Source: JBBSJT01 sp041691015
Lineage (GTDB): Bacteria > Chlamydiota > Chlamydiia > Chlamydiales > Parachlamydiaceae
Length of the DNA stretch: 10,046 nt
Reading direction: 5' to 3'
Assembly: GCA_041691015.1 (NCBI GenBank)
Contig: JBEPVN010000087.1
Coordinates: forward strand, 1 to 10,046
Part shown: positions 1-5,911 of the stretch, piece after piece
Position numbering within the stretch: the first letter of the stretch is position 1
Layout: the number at the start of each line of letters is the position of its first letter
Notes under the pieces: generated by a model
What the model was told of the DNA's origin: nothing
Database searches by the model: none
What the model saw: only the letters and a program-made list of their open reading frames with translations
Made by a program: the position numbers and the translations under genes

Positions 1-9
1 GCAAACAAA

Positions 10-98
10 CGCAGGCTAAAGCCTACGCTACAAATCTTAGCTTAATGCATATGTGCTAAAGCACCGGGTTTTTCGGCGTAGTTGATAAACTATTTCGC
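10..98. repeat. Cluster of three short palindromes (REP-like)
   Basis: Three small inverted repeats lie close together. The first is CGCAGGCTAAAGCCTACG at 10-27 (stem AGGCT/AGCCT plus CG/CG outside one mismatch). The second is GTGCTAAAGCAC at 53-64. The third is TAGTT-GATA-AACTA at 79-92, extended by GCG/CGC at 76-78 and 96-98. The first two share the core GCTAAAGC. The word GCTACAAA at 27-34 recurs at 9802-9809, next to the palindromes at the other end of the window. This fits a dispersed intergenic repeat family, but copy number cannot be judged from one window. The second hairpin is followed by CCGGGTTTTT and could act as a terminator for something upstream of the window. Confidence 0.5.
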
Positions 99-271
99 TC
101 CTTTCAATTTTCCAATTCAACAGGAATTAATGATTATCTTCCCTTTGTGGAAAAAATGAGATGAATATAAATTTCTAAGCAACTATGAGCCATAATTATA
201 CAAATCCAAAATTAGATAAATAAAAATATAACAAGCTAAACAATTTAAATATATCTTTTTAAGTACACTCC
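99..271. other. AT-rich spacer without recognisable gene
   Basis: I see no convincing reading frame, RNA gene or promoter pair here. It lies just downstream of the lipoprotein gene on the minus strand and would hold that gene's 3' untranslated region. No clear hairpin with a T-run was found directly after the stop codon. Confidence 0.4.
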
Positions 272-745
272 CTAATTAATTTGGAGGTCACCGATTTTTT
301 CCCATGATGGATCCGCTTCTAAAACAACTGCAAAATAAGAATTATCGCCATCTACTTGACAAGACATCTGGTTTGTACACATTTGAGCCTGGATTTGATC
401 TGGTGTCAATTTATAAATGCCGCCAGAAATCGCATCGACAGCAAGCCCTATAACTCCGCCAAAAATGACGTTTCCAAATACCCAACCACTTACTTGTCTT
501 GTAAACACAGCCTCATAAGGCATGTAGCCGTCAAGTTCAATTCTTAAAAAATGATTGTCCTTACGTGTTAATTTGACAATCATAGGAGTTTGTCCGATGT
601 ACCTGCCATCGATTGCTACACGAGCATGAGCCGGGTTACTGCAAATGCCGATAGTCTGTCTTGAGCCGTGCATGATTGTTGCACAAGATGTAAATAGCAT
701 TGTAGAAACCAAGCCGGTAAGAATGGCATTTTTTGAAATTTTCAT
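272..745 (-). CDS. PEGA-domain lipoprotein
   Basis: This is a 157-residue predicted envelope lipoprotein. Residues 1-20 form a signal peptide (two Lys, then a hydrophobic stretch) ending in LFTSC with Cys21 as the likely lipidated residue. Phe at position -3 is unusual for a lipobox but is seen in similar proteins. Residues about 31-83 match the PEGA-type surface fold (SNPAHARVAIDGRYIGQTP, then LDGYMPYEAVFTR). A Gly-rich hydrophobic segment (GNVIFGGVIGLAVDAISG, 91-108) is followed by YKLTPDQI, an arrangement I recognise from small bacterial PEGA lipoproteins. No enzymatic residues are evident; the family is thought to bind cell-surface or peptidoglycan components. The ATG start is supported by AAGGAGA at 751-757, five bases upstream. 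It lies 107 bases beyond the HdeD-like gene on the same strand, but a strong hairpin separates them, so co-transcription is doubtful. The domain call is firm; the role is unknown. Confidence 0.8.
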   Translation of the reverse strand: MKISKNAILTGLVSTMLFTSCATIMHGSRQTIGICSNPAHARVAIDGRYIGQTPMIVKLTRKDNHFLRIELDGYMPYEAVFTRQVSGWVFGNVIFGGVIGLAVDAISGGIYKLTPDQIQAQMCTNQMSCQVDGDNSYFAVVLEADPSWEKIGDLQIN

Positions 746-814
746 GTTTTTCTCCTTAAATGATTAAATATTAGATCTAAAGAGAATATATTAGCTGTTT
801 GGATGTTTTTTGAG

Positions 815-842
815 AAGGCGTAACTTAGAAAAGTTACGCCTT
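815..842. terminator. Perfect 12-bp stem hairpin after the HdeD-like gene
   Basis: AAGGCGTAACTT at 815-826 and AAGTTACGCCTT at 831-842 are exact reverse complements around the four-base loop AGAA. The hairpin begins 10 bases past the stop of the HdeD-like gene, where a terminator is expected. No T-run follows the stem on the minus strand (the next bases are CTCAAAAAAC), so it is not a textbook intrinsic terminator. It could act as an mRNA 3' stabiliser or processing site instead. Confidence 0.5.
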
Positions 843-852
843 AAAAATGAAA

Positions 853-1422
853 TTATTTAACGCATGGGCGGCAAGTTAAGGCAAGTATAATCCATGTCCA
901 ACCTGATAAAATAATATCAATCCCAAGAAAGAGTCCAATGACCCAAAATCCTGAAATTGGCCAATCGGCGTAGATCATTAAACCAAGTAAAAATGTGATC
1001 AGACCATTAAAAAAGACCCATCCCCAGTGTTGAAAACGTAAAATTACAGCTGAGAACATTCTAAAAAGACCTGCGATAAAGCAAAATGCCGCAATCCAAA
1101 ATGTAAGGCCAATTGCAGTTACTGTAGGTTTTGTTACACATAGAAACCCTGTTACCAAATAAAGAATCCCGATAAGTAATGAGAAAAATAAACCGCTCCA
1201 TTTATGAGCCATTAAAGCCTCAACAATCTGAATGACTCCGACAGCGAGTAAAAATATACCGAAAAGAACAACTGAAAAAATTGTTGCGTAGTAGGATGAG
1301 CCAATCACAGCTATTCCAAGAGCCACTAATAAAATTCCAAGAGCTAAAAACCAACCCCAATTTTTATGGATTTGATCGATACTTTTACAGCATGTTTTAT
1401 CGATTTGATTATAATCTTGCAT
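853..1422 (-). CDS. HdeD-like (DUF308) six-helix membrane protein
   Basis: A 189-residue inner-membrane protein with six predicted transmembrane helices at about 21-42, 47-70, 75-95, 100-121, 132-152 and 157-180. The NWGWFLALGILLVALGI opening of helix 1, the repeated Gly-rich helix pairs and the closing GWTWIILAL match the HdeD/DUF308 family. Its E. coli member is linked to acid resistance at high cell density; the biochemical function is unknown. Length (about 185-190) is normal for the family. The N-terminal tail (1-20) is cytosolic and carries a CC pair at 11-12; the C-terminus is short. The ATG is preceded by a clear AAAAGGAGA ribosome site seven nucleotides upstream (about 1426-1433). 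Upstream DNA to 1535 is AT-rich and I could not choose a convincing promoter. Family assignment is good; an acid-stress role here is inference. Confidence 0.82.
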   Translation of the reverse strand: MQDYNQIDKTCCKSIDQIHKNWGWFLALGILLVALGIAVIGSSYYATIFSVVLFGIFLLAVGVIQIVEALMAHKWSGLFFSLLIGILYLVTGFLCVTKPTVTAIGLTFWIAAFCFIAGLFRMFSAVILRFQHWGWVFFNGLITFLLGLMIYADWPISGFWVIGLFLGIDIILSGWTWIILALTCRPCVK

Positions 1423-1522
1423 AAGTCTCCTTTTATAGTTTAGTTCACTAAAATCGATGTTAAATAAAAAATTTAATTTTGGAAAGACTTTGATTTCCGT
1501 TTTAAAAATTAATAATATTAAC

Positions 1523-1550
1523 TTGCTTAAATTAAGTGTTTTATGATAAT
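1523..1550 (+). promoter_or_regulatory. Promoter of the orphan gene (TTGCTT-N16-GATAAT)
   Basis: TTGCTT at 1523-1528 and GATAAT at 1545-1550 are separated by 16 bases. A second -10-like hexamer, TATAAT, lies at 1550-1555. Transcription would begin near 1557-1562. This overlaps the GTG at 1536 that opens the longest reading frame, which argues that translation actually starts at the ATG at 1593. Confidence 0.5.
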
Positions 1551-1592
1551 ATAATTTATTGTTTAATATTAGTAATTTTTATATGGGTATTT

Positions 1593-2633
1593 ATGTCATT
1601 CTCAAGAAATGTAAATAAAAGAGCAGGGAGTACTGTTAATAATCCGGCTCCATTAAAGAAAGCAAAAACTGAAGACGTTGTAGCAATAAAAGTTTTAAAA
1701 TTAGAAAAATTTTGGGAACATTTAAATAAATTGGATTCTAAGGATGCTTGCACAAGATTTAAAAATTTATTATCTGTTTGTACACCTTTGCAAAAAGGTA
1801 AAACAAAAGTTGATCATGCTACGTGGCTTATGATTCCGGATGGATCTAAAAAAGGTCTTTCCAGCTACTTAACTATTCGGGACAACTTATTTGACTCCCA
1901 ATGCTTTCATGAATCACATCAGGATTATCCCAATAATTTACCCGGTAAAAAGAAGTATTCTTTTATTACGGCATGTCACAAAGATATCCCTAATACTTAT
2001 TATTTCCAAATTCGCGTTGATAAAAAAATTAATATTGCAGAAATAATTCATATTCAAAAAGCAGAGTCAGTATCTGGCAATGAGATCAAACAAATATGCA
2101 TGAAAATTGTTCAGTTCTTAAAACCAAAAAAAATATTTTTAAACGACGATTCCAAAGTGACTATGGGGAAGTTCGAATTATCTTTAAGAGTCGTTTTACC
2201 GATTGTAAGTGATATTCCAAGAACATGGTATGAAGGATTTAAACCCTTCTTTTTTGTAGATGCAAAAGAAAATGATGATGAGGAGGTTAAATATTTTTCA
2301 AGGCCTGAAATAGATTATAATGGCGTTGTCGGTATTTTAAGAGAAACAACTCTTATTTGCATGACGGATATAAAGAAACATCCTCAATTGAAACTAATGA
2401 TGGGAACTTATATTCCAAATTATAATAAAAATTCATTCAAAGACTATACTGTCCATCAACTCGGTAATGGAATCTACAGAGCATTAAGAGGATCAAACAA
2501 GGAACAGGCAAGTAAAGATTATGTTGAGTTTTTTAAAACCTATCTTGATCCCAATAAGATCAATCATGCAGCCTATAAAGATGGGTTGTTTAATTTGTAT
2601 GACTACAAAATCTTCGTCATGGAAATAAATTAA
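1593..2633 (+). CDS. Orphan protein with bipartite NLS-like motif
   Basis: A 346-residue protein I do not recognise. I chose the ATG at 1593. The frame is open back to a GTG at 1536, but that GTG sits inside a promoter-like sequence and has no ribosome site. The extra 19 residues would be an AT-driven hydrophobic stretch, so a signal anchor cannot be fully excluded. From the ATG, residues 1-30 are polar and basic and contain KR, 11 residues, then KKAK (positions 9-25). This fits the classical bipartite nuclear localisation pattern. The rest is a mixed, mostly soluble sequence with many Lys and several aromatic clusters (YYFQIRVDKKINI, FKPFFFVDAKENDDEEVKYF). No catalytic motif, repeat or coiled coil stands out. 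The ribosome site before the ATG is weak. It is monocistronic and ends in a hairpin shared with the helicase. A secreted host-targeted protein is possible but is inference only. Confidence 0.65.
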   Translation: MSFSRNVNKRAGSTVNNPAPLKKAKTEDVVAIKVLKLEKFWEHLNKLDSKDACTRFKNLLSVCTPLQKGKTKVDHATWLMIPDGSKKGLSSYLTIRDNLFDSQCFHESHQDYPNNLPGKKKYSFITACHKDIPNTYYFQIRVDKKINIAEIIHIQKAESVSGNEIKQICMKIVQFLKPKKIFLNDDSKVTMGKFELSLRVVLPIVSDIPRTWYEGFKPFFFVDAKENDDEEVKYFSRPEIDYNGVVGILRETTLICMTDIKKHPQLKLMMGTYIPNYNKNSFKDYTVHQLGNGIYRALRGSNKEQASKDYVEFFKTYLDPNKINHAAYKDGLFNLYDYKIFVMEIN

Positions 2634-2667
2634 GAGCAATAAATACCCCGAGTTAGTTATTGCTCTT
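2632..2667. terminator. Bidirectional terminator between convergent genes
   Basis: AAGAGCAATAA at 2632-2642 and TTATTGCTCTT at 2657-2667 form a perfect 11-bp stem around a 14-base loop. It begins inside the orphan's TAA stop and lies 12 bases past the helicase stop on the other strand. Flanking bases are T-rich only in short patches (GCTTTGC on the plus side, AATTTATTT on the minus side), so efficiency is uncertain. The position between two convergent genes is what a shared terminator requires. Confidence 0.6.
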
Positions 2668-2678
2668 GCTTTGCAAAA

Positions 2679-3971
2679 TTAACGATGTCTCGGTTTTTGT
2701 TCAGGTCGCTTACCGCTATTGCCTCTATCGCTATTGCCTCTATCGCTATTGCCGCTATGGCTTGGGCGGTTATTGCTTCTTGGAGGCGTGCCTTTTTGCT
2801 GCATGCGTCCGTTAATGATCGGTTCTGCCTTGATCGACGGATCCGGTTCAAAGCCAGTTATTACTTCTGTTTTAATATCGCGTTTAATCAACCGCTCAAT
2901 ATCTTTTAATAATTTATGCTCATCGACGCAAACTAAAGAAACAGCTTCGCCAAAATTACCGGCTCTTCCGGTTCTTCCTATGCGGTGTACATAATCTTCT
3001 GGAACATTTGGCAGCTCATAATTAACAACATGAGGAAGCTCATCAATATCTAGGCCTCTTGCCGCAATATCAGTTGCGACTAAAACGGATATTTTACCAT
3101 TTTTAAAGTCGCTTAAAGCTTTTGTTCTTGCAGATTGACTTTTGTTACCGTGAATAGCAGAAGATGTAATTCCATCTTCATCCAATTTTTTAGACAAGCG
3201 GTTAGCCCCATGTTTTGTTCTTGTAAATACAAGGACTTGTTTCCATTTATTTGAAGAGATCAAATGAGAGAGCAGGCTTGCTTTTTTCTTTGCATCTACA
3301 GGGTGGATGATTTGGCTGACGCCTTCTGCTGCGGTATTATGACGGACAACTTCAATTGTTTTTGGAGCATTTAAAAGGCCTGTTGCAAGGCTTTTAATTT
3401 CCGGTGAAAACGTTGCTGAAAATAATAGATTTTGTCTTTTCTTCGGTAAGAGCGCAATCAATCTCTTGATGTCATGGATAAAGCCCATGTCCAACATGCG
3501 GTCTGCTTCGTCCAGAACTAAAATTTCGACATGCGATAAATCAACAGTTTTTTGATTGGCATGATCTAGAAGTCTTCCAGGTGTTGCGATAATGATATCA
3601 ACGCCGTTTTGGATATGTTTGATTTGGGAGTTTATGTTGACTCCGCCAAAAATGACAGTCGATTTTAGAGGAAGATGTTTTCCGTAAGTTGCGACATTTT
3701 CTGCAACTTGGGCTGCAAGTTCTCGTGTCGGTGTTAAAATCAAAGCGCGAACATATCTTTTACCGGGTTTATAATTTTTCATCAAAAGCTGAAGCATCGG
3801 AAGTGTAAACCCTGCCGTTTTACCGGTCCCTGTTTGTGAGCCACCCATTAGGTCGCTTCCTTCTAAAACAATCGGAATGGCTTGGTTTTGGATTGGAGTA
3901 GGTGTACTGTAGCCTTGTTCTTCAATTGCTTTTAGAAGTTCGGGAATAAGATTAAGTTCTTTAAATGACAT
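2679..3971 (-). CDS. rhlE: RhlE-type DEAD-box RNA helicase
   Basis: A 430-residue ATP-dependent RNA helicase. All core motifs are visible. The Q motif is around Phe3 and YSTPTPIQ (21-28). Motif I is SQTGTGKT (45-52), with Ser in place of the usual Ala. Motif Ia is PTRELAAQ (81-88) and Ib is TPGR (130-133). Motif II is DEAD (154-157) and III is SAT (185-187). Motif V is ATDIAARGLDI (299-309) and VI is HRIGRTGR (329-336). The opening MSFKELNLIPELLKAIEEQGY and the short basic tail are most like RhlE, which acts in ribosome assembly and RNA turnover, often in the cold. The tail (about 391-430) is disordered, Arg/Lys-rich and holds three GNSDR-type repeats, probably for RNA binding. The start is supported by AAAGGAAAC just upstream and a good promoter. 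It is divergent from the sterol reductase and convergent with the orphan. The helicase call is certain; the RhlE subgroup is likely. Confidence 0.93.
   Translation of the reverse strand: MSFKELNLIPELLKAIEEQGYSTPTPIQNQAIPIVLEGSDLMGGSQTGTGKTAGFTLPMLQLLMKNYKPGKRYVRALILTPTRELAAQVAENVATYGKHLPLKSTVIFGGVNINSQIKHIQNGVDIIIATPGRLLDHANQKTVDLSHVEILVLDEADRMLDMGFIHDIKRLIALLPKKRQNLLFSATFSPEIKSLATGLLNAPKTIEVVRHNTAAEGVSQIIHPVDAKKKASLLSHLISSNKWKQVLVFTRTKHGANRLSKKLDEDGITSSAIHGNKSQSARTKALSDFKNGKISVLVATDIAARGLDIDELPHVVNYELPNVPEDYVHRIGRTGRAGNFGEAVSLVCVDEHKLLKDIERLIKRDIKTEVITGFEPDPSIKAEPIINGRMQQKGTPPRSNNRPSHSGNSDRGNSDRGNSGKRPEQKPRHR
2714..2758. repeat. Three 15-bp tandem repeats in the helicase tail
   Basis: The unit CGCTATTGCCTCTAT occurs at 2714-2728 and 2729-2743 exactly, and at 2744-2758 with two changes. 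On the minus strand it encodes GNSDR, GNSDR, GNSGK near residues 407-421. Because the unit is a multiple of three, slippage would lengthen or shorten the disordered tail without shifting the frame. Confidence 0.85.
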
Positions 3972-3996
3972 ATGTTTCCTTTGAAAATAAAAATCT

Positions 3997-4025
3997 ATTA
4001 TATATTTTAATTGGTTAATAGTAAA
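3997..4025 (-). promoter_or_regulatory. Promoter of the helicase (TTTACT-N17-TATAAT)
   Basis: On the minus strand TTTACT (4025-4020) is followed after 17 bases by a consensus TATAAT (4002-3997). Transcription would start near 3990, giving a leader of about 19 bases that includes the AAAGGAAAC ribosome site. It sits back to back with the sterol reductase promoter, so the two may influence each other. Confidence 0.6.
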
Positions 4026-4040
4026 GGAGATAAAAAAATA

Positions 4041-4068
4041 TTGCTATTTAGAGTATTATTTATATATA
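4041..4068 (+). promoter_or_regulatory. Promoter of the sterol reductase (TTGCTA-N16-TATATA)
   Basis: TTGCTA at 4041-4046 and TATATA at 4063-4068 are 16 bases apart (TATAAG at 4065-4070 is an alternative -10). The predicted start near 4075 gives a leader of about 26 bases to the ATG at 4101. The arrangement resembles the orphan's TTGCTT-N16-GATAAT. An AAAGGAG at 4022-4028 lies upstream of this promoter and would serve only a TTG start at 4041, which I consider less likely. Confidence 0.45.
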
Positions 4069-4100
4069 AGATATTTTTTAACAAACAAGGCGGCGTTAAG

Positions 4101-5459
4101 ATGGATGTAACAAATCAGCAGCATAAAGAACTTTGTAGTAATTGGGGACGAGCCCGTACAGTAGATTTTAAAACTTTGATGGGCTGTTTGTCCATTATGC
4201 TTTTTACGCCCTTACTTGTTTTTTATTTTTATATTTCGGCAATTTACTTTGATTGCTCTCTTTTAGCCCCTCTTGCATCTATTGGATCTTTTGCCAATTT
4301 ATTGCCGCAAGTTACAAGTCAAGCATTTGTTATTTTTTCTGTATGGGTCGTATTTCAAGTCATTCTTGCTAGGATTCCAGATATCATGCATAAATGGATT
4401 CCATCTTACCAAGGAGGCGTGGTTAATGGAGCCATTACGCCTGCTGGAAATTGCTTGCCTTATAATATCAATGGTCTCCAAGCCTTAGTGATCTCACACA
4501 TTCTTTTTGTAATTTGCACATTTGGTCTTGGGCTTTTTTCTCCGACGATTTTTTTTGACAATTTAGGTCCACTTTTATGGGTGACAAATATCATGGGCTT
4601 TACTTTGGGCATTTTTGCTTATGTGAAAGCACTTTATTTTCCATCGCATCCAGAAGATAGAAAATTCAGCGGCAACAGATTCTATGATTTTTTCATGGGC
4701 GTTGAATTAAACCCGCGTGTTGGTTTTATTGATCTAAAATTATTTTTTAATGGCAGGCCTGGAATTGTTGCCTGGACGCTCATTAATCTCTCTTTTGCCT
4801 CTGCGCAATACGCAAAATATGGATTTGTGACAAATTCGATGTGGATCGTAAATTTTCTTCAAGCGCTTTATGTCCTCTATTTTTTCTGGAAAGAAGCGTG
4901 GTATCTTAAGACAATCGATATCCATCACGATCATTTTGGCTGGATGCTTGCATGGGGAGATAGTGTCTGGTTACCCTATATGTATACGTTGCAAGCACTT
5001 TTCTTAGTTTTTAACCCTGTGGAATTATCTAATGCGTATGCACTTTTTGTCTTGAGCCTCGGCCTTATCGGATTTTATATCTTCGCAGACGCCAACAACC
5101 AAAAAGACCGATTTAAAAAGCTTGGAGAGGAGGCACTCATTTGGGGCAATAAGCCAAAAACCATCCAGTGCGAGTATTTGACACAAGATGGAAAAGTCAG
5201 AAAATCCAATTTGCTTTTGTCCGGCTGGTGGGGCTATACGCGTCATATGAATTATACAGGGGATCTAATCCTTTCGTTATGCTATAGCTTAGCTTGCGGG
5301 CTGGATTCACTATTTCCCTACTTTTATTTTGTTTTTCTTTCAATCTTGCTTGTACATCGATGCATCCGCGATGAACATCGATGCTTGGACAAATATGGAA
5401 AAAAATGGAAAGAGTACTGTGATAAAGTCCCCTACAGGCTAATCCCGTATATTTGGTAA
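4101..5459 (+). CDS. Sterol reductase, 7-dehydrocholesterol reductase-like
   Basis: A 452-residue multi-pass membrane enzyme of the ERG4/ERG24 sterol reductase family, which reduces a ring double bond of sterols with NADPH. Both family signatures are present: GNRFYDFFMGVELNPR (191-206) and SGWWGYTRHMNYTGD (374-388). The C-terminal block is HRCIRDEHRC (419-428), then KYGKKWKEYC (431-440) and VPYRLIPYIW (443-452). This block and GDLILSLCYSLACG (387-400) look closer to DHCR7 than to the C14 reductases, whereas GWMLAWGDSVWLPYMYTLQ (280-298) resembles both. Length matches human DHCR7 (475) without its N-terminal extension. Several hydrophobic helices span about 30-330 and 388-418. I chose the ATG; the frame extends to a TTG at 4011, but those codons overlap the promoter. 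Ribosome site AAGG (4087-4090) is weak. No other sterol gene is near, so the substrate is probably host sterol. Transfer from a eukaryote is likely but untested. I recall similar enzymes in Coxiella burnetii and Protochlamydia. Confidence 0.92.
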   Translation: MDVTNQQHKELCSNWGRARTVDFKTLMGCLSIMLFTPLLVFYFYISAIYFDCSLLAPLASIGSFANLLPQVTSQAFVIFSVWVVFQVILARIPDIMHKWIPSYQGGVVNGAITPAGNCLPYNINGLQALVISHILFVICTFGLGLFSPTIFFDNLGPLLWVTNIMGFTLGIFAYVKALYFPSHPEDRKFSGNRFYDFFMGVELNPRVGFIDLKLFFNGRPGIVAWTLINLSFASAQYAKYGFVTNSMWIVNFLQALYVLYFFWKEAWYLKTIDIHHDHFGWMLAWGDSVWLPYMYTLQALFLVFNPVELSNAYALFVLSLGLIGFYIFADANNQKDRFKKLGEEALIWGNKPKTIQCEYLTQDGKVRKSNLLLSGWWGYTRHMNYTGDLILSLCYSLACGLDSLFPYFYFVFLSILLVHRCIRDEHRCLDKYGKKWKEYCDKVPYRLIPYIW

Positions 5460-5463
5460 GTTT

Positions 5464-5805
5464 TTAGTCCCACAAATTAGAGATTTGGTTCATGAGATTC
5501 GCAGGTTGATTATATTTACCTTTTTGAATCTTATCAAAAATTTTCTGAGGAGGCATAGGGCTTCTTGCATTTTTGAAATTATAAAAAAAAGGCGGAAAAA
5601 AAACCGCTTTTTTGACTGCAGGTTGCATCGCATCCCATAAAGTCATGATTTTCACGCTGCTTAAAATGACTTTTTTTTCGGTGAAATTATTTAGAGTAAT
5701 TTTACAGTGGTACTTTCCAAAGTTAATTGGATCTTTTTTTTCTATTTCCAATTTGGTTATCGGAACCACATAAGATTCTAAACAGCTAAAAAAATCAAAG
5801 CACAT
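5464..5805 (-). CDS. Small orphan protein, paralogue A
   Basis: A 113-residue protein of unknown function, about half identical over its length to the gene at 5912-6277. Shared blocks are MCFDF (1-5), EIEKKDP (20-26), GKYxCxIxLN (30-39), KIMTLWDAM (52-60), PxVKKAV (62-68) and KIFxxIQKG (88-96). The invariant KIMTLWDAM core suggests a conserved structural or binding element. There is no signal peptide and no membrane helix; the two Cys near the N-terminus (2 and 8) are only partly shared. The C-terminus ends in NLWD, unlike its partner. The ribosome site is weak (AAGAAG about 8 bases before ATG). Its stop codon lies four bases from the end of the convergent sterol reductase. It also contains a terminator-like sequence (5592-5613) and follows an 11-C tract. 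Real gene status is supported by the paralogue; function is not known. Confidence 0.68.
   Translation of the reverse strand: MCFDFFSCLESYVVPITKLEIEKKDPINFGKYHCKITLNNFTEKKVILSSVKIMTLWDAMQPAVKKAVFFPPFFYNFKNARSPMPPQKIFDKIQKGKYNQPANLMNQISNLWD
5592..5613. terminator. Terminator-like GCGG/CCGC stem with T-runs both ways
   Basis: GCGG (5592-5595), eight A, CCGC (5604-5607) and then six T (5608-5613) form a short stem with a T-run on the plus strand. A run of A before the stem gives the mirror arrangement (eight T) on the minus strand. It is 133 bases past the sterol reductase stop, and no terminator was seen nearer, so it may end that transcript antisense to paralogue A. A four-bp GC stem is weak. 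Confidence 0.35.
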
Positions 5806-5877
5806 GTTGTCTTCTTACTTTATATTTTGTATTTGGTCCAATTTGCTGTACTAGTGTGAACTGGAGTTGTAGAAAAG

Positions 5878-5906
5878 CCCCCCCCCCCATGGCTTAATCT
5901 GGGGGG
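5878..5906 (-). terminator. Poly-C tract and G6/C6 stem after paralogue B
   Basis: Eleven C at 5878-5888 and six G at 5901-5906 can pair over at least six base pairs around about 12 bases. Read on the minus strand this lies just after the stop of paralogue B and is followed by CTTTTCT, consistent with an intrinsic terminator. It is also about 75 bases upstream of the start of paralogue A. Pure C runs of this length are prone to slippage and to sequencing error. Confidence 0.5.
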
Positions 5907-5911
5907 AGTTA

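Noticed and set aside
356..547. Plus-strand 63-codon frame within the PEGA gene
   Set aside because: It is antisense to a well-supported lipoprotein gene, with no ribosome site and no recognisable composition.
1401..1417. GATTATAATC palindrome as an operator of the HdeD-like gene
   Set aside because: It lies within the first codons of the gene and is a short AT-rich palindrome of the kind expected by chance.
1536..1592. GTG start and 19-residue hydrophobic extension of the orphan protein
   Set aside because: It overlaps a promoter-like TTGCTT-N16-GATAAT, has no ribosome site, and the hydrophobicity is what AT-rich DNA gives by chance. Kept only as an alternative.
2657..2994. Overlapping open frames on both strands across the helicase 3' end
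   Set aside because: Repetitive AIAIEA- or SLLPLSLLP-type translations come from the 15-bp repeat read in wrong frames. The helicase frame explains the region.
4011..4100. TTG start (4011 or 4041) for the sterol reductase
   Set aside because: The added residues are not family-like and span the likely promoter. An AAAGGAG at 4022-4028 is 12 bases before the TTG at 4041, too far to be convincing. The ATG at 4101 gives the expected length.
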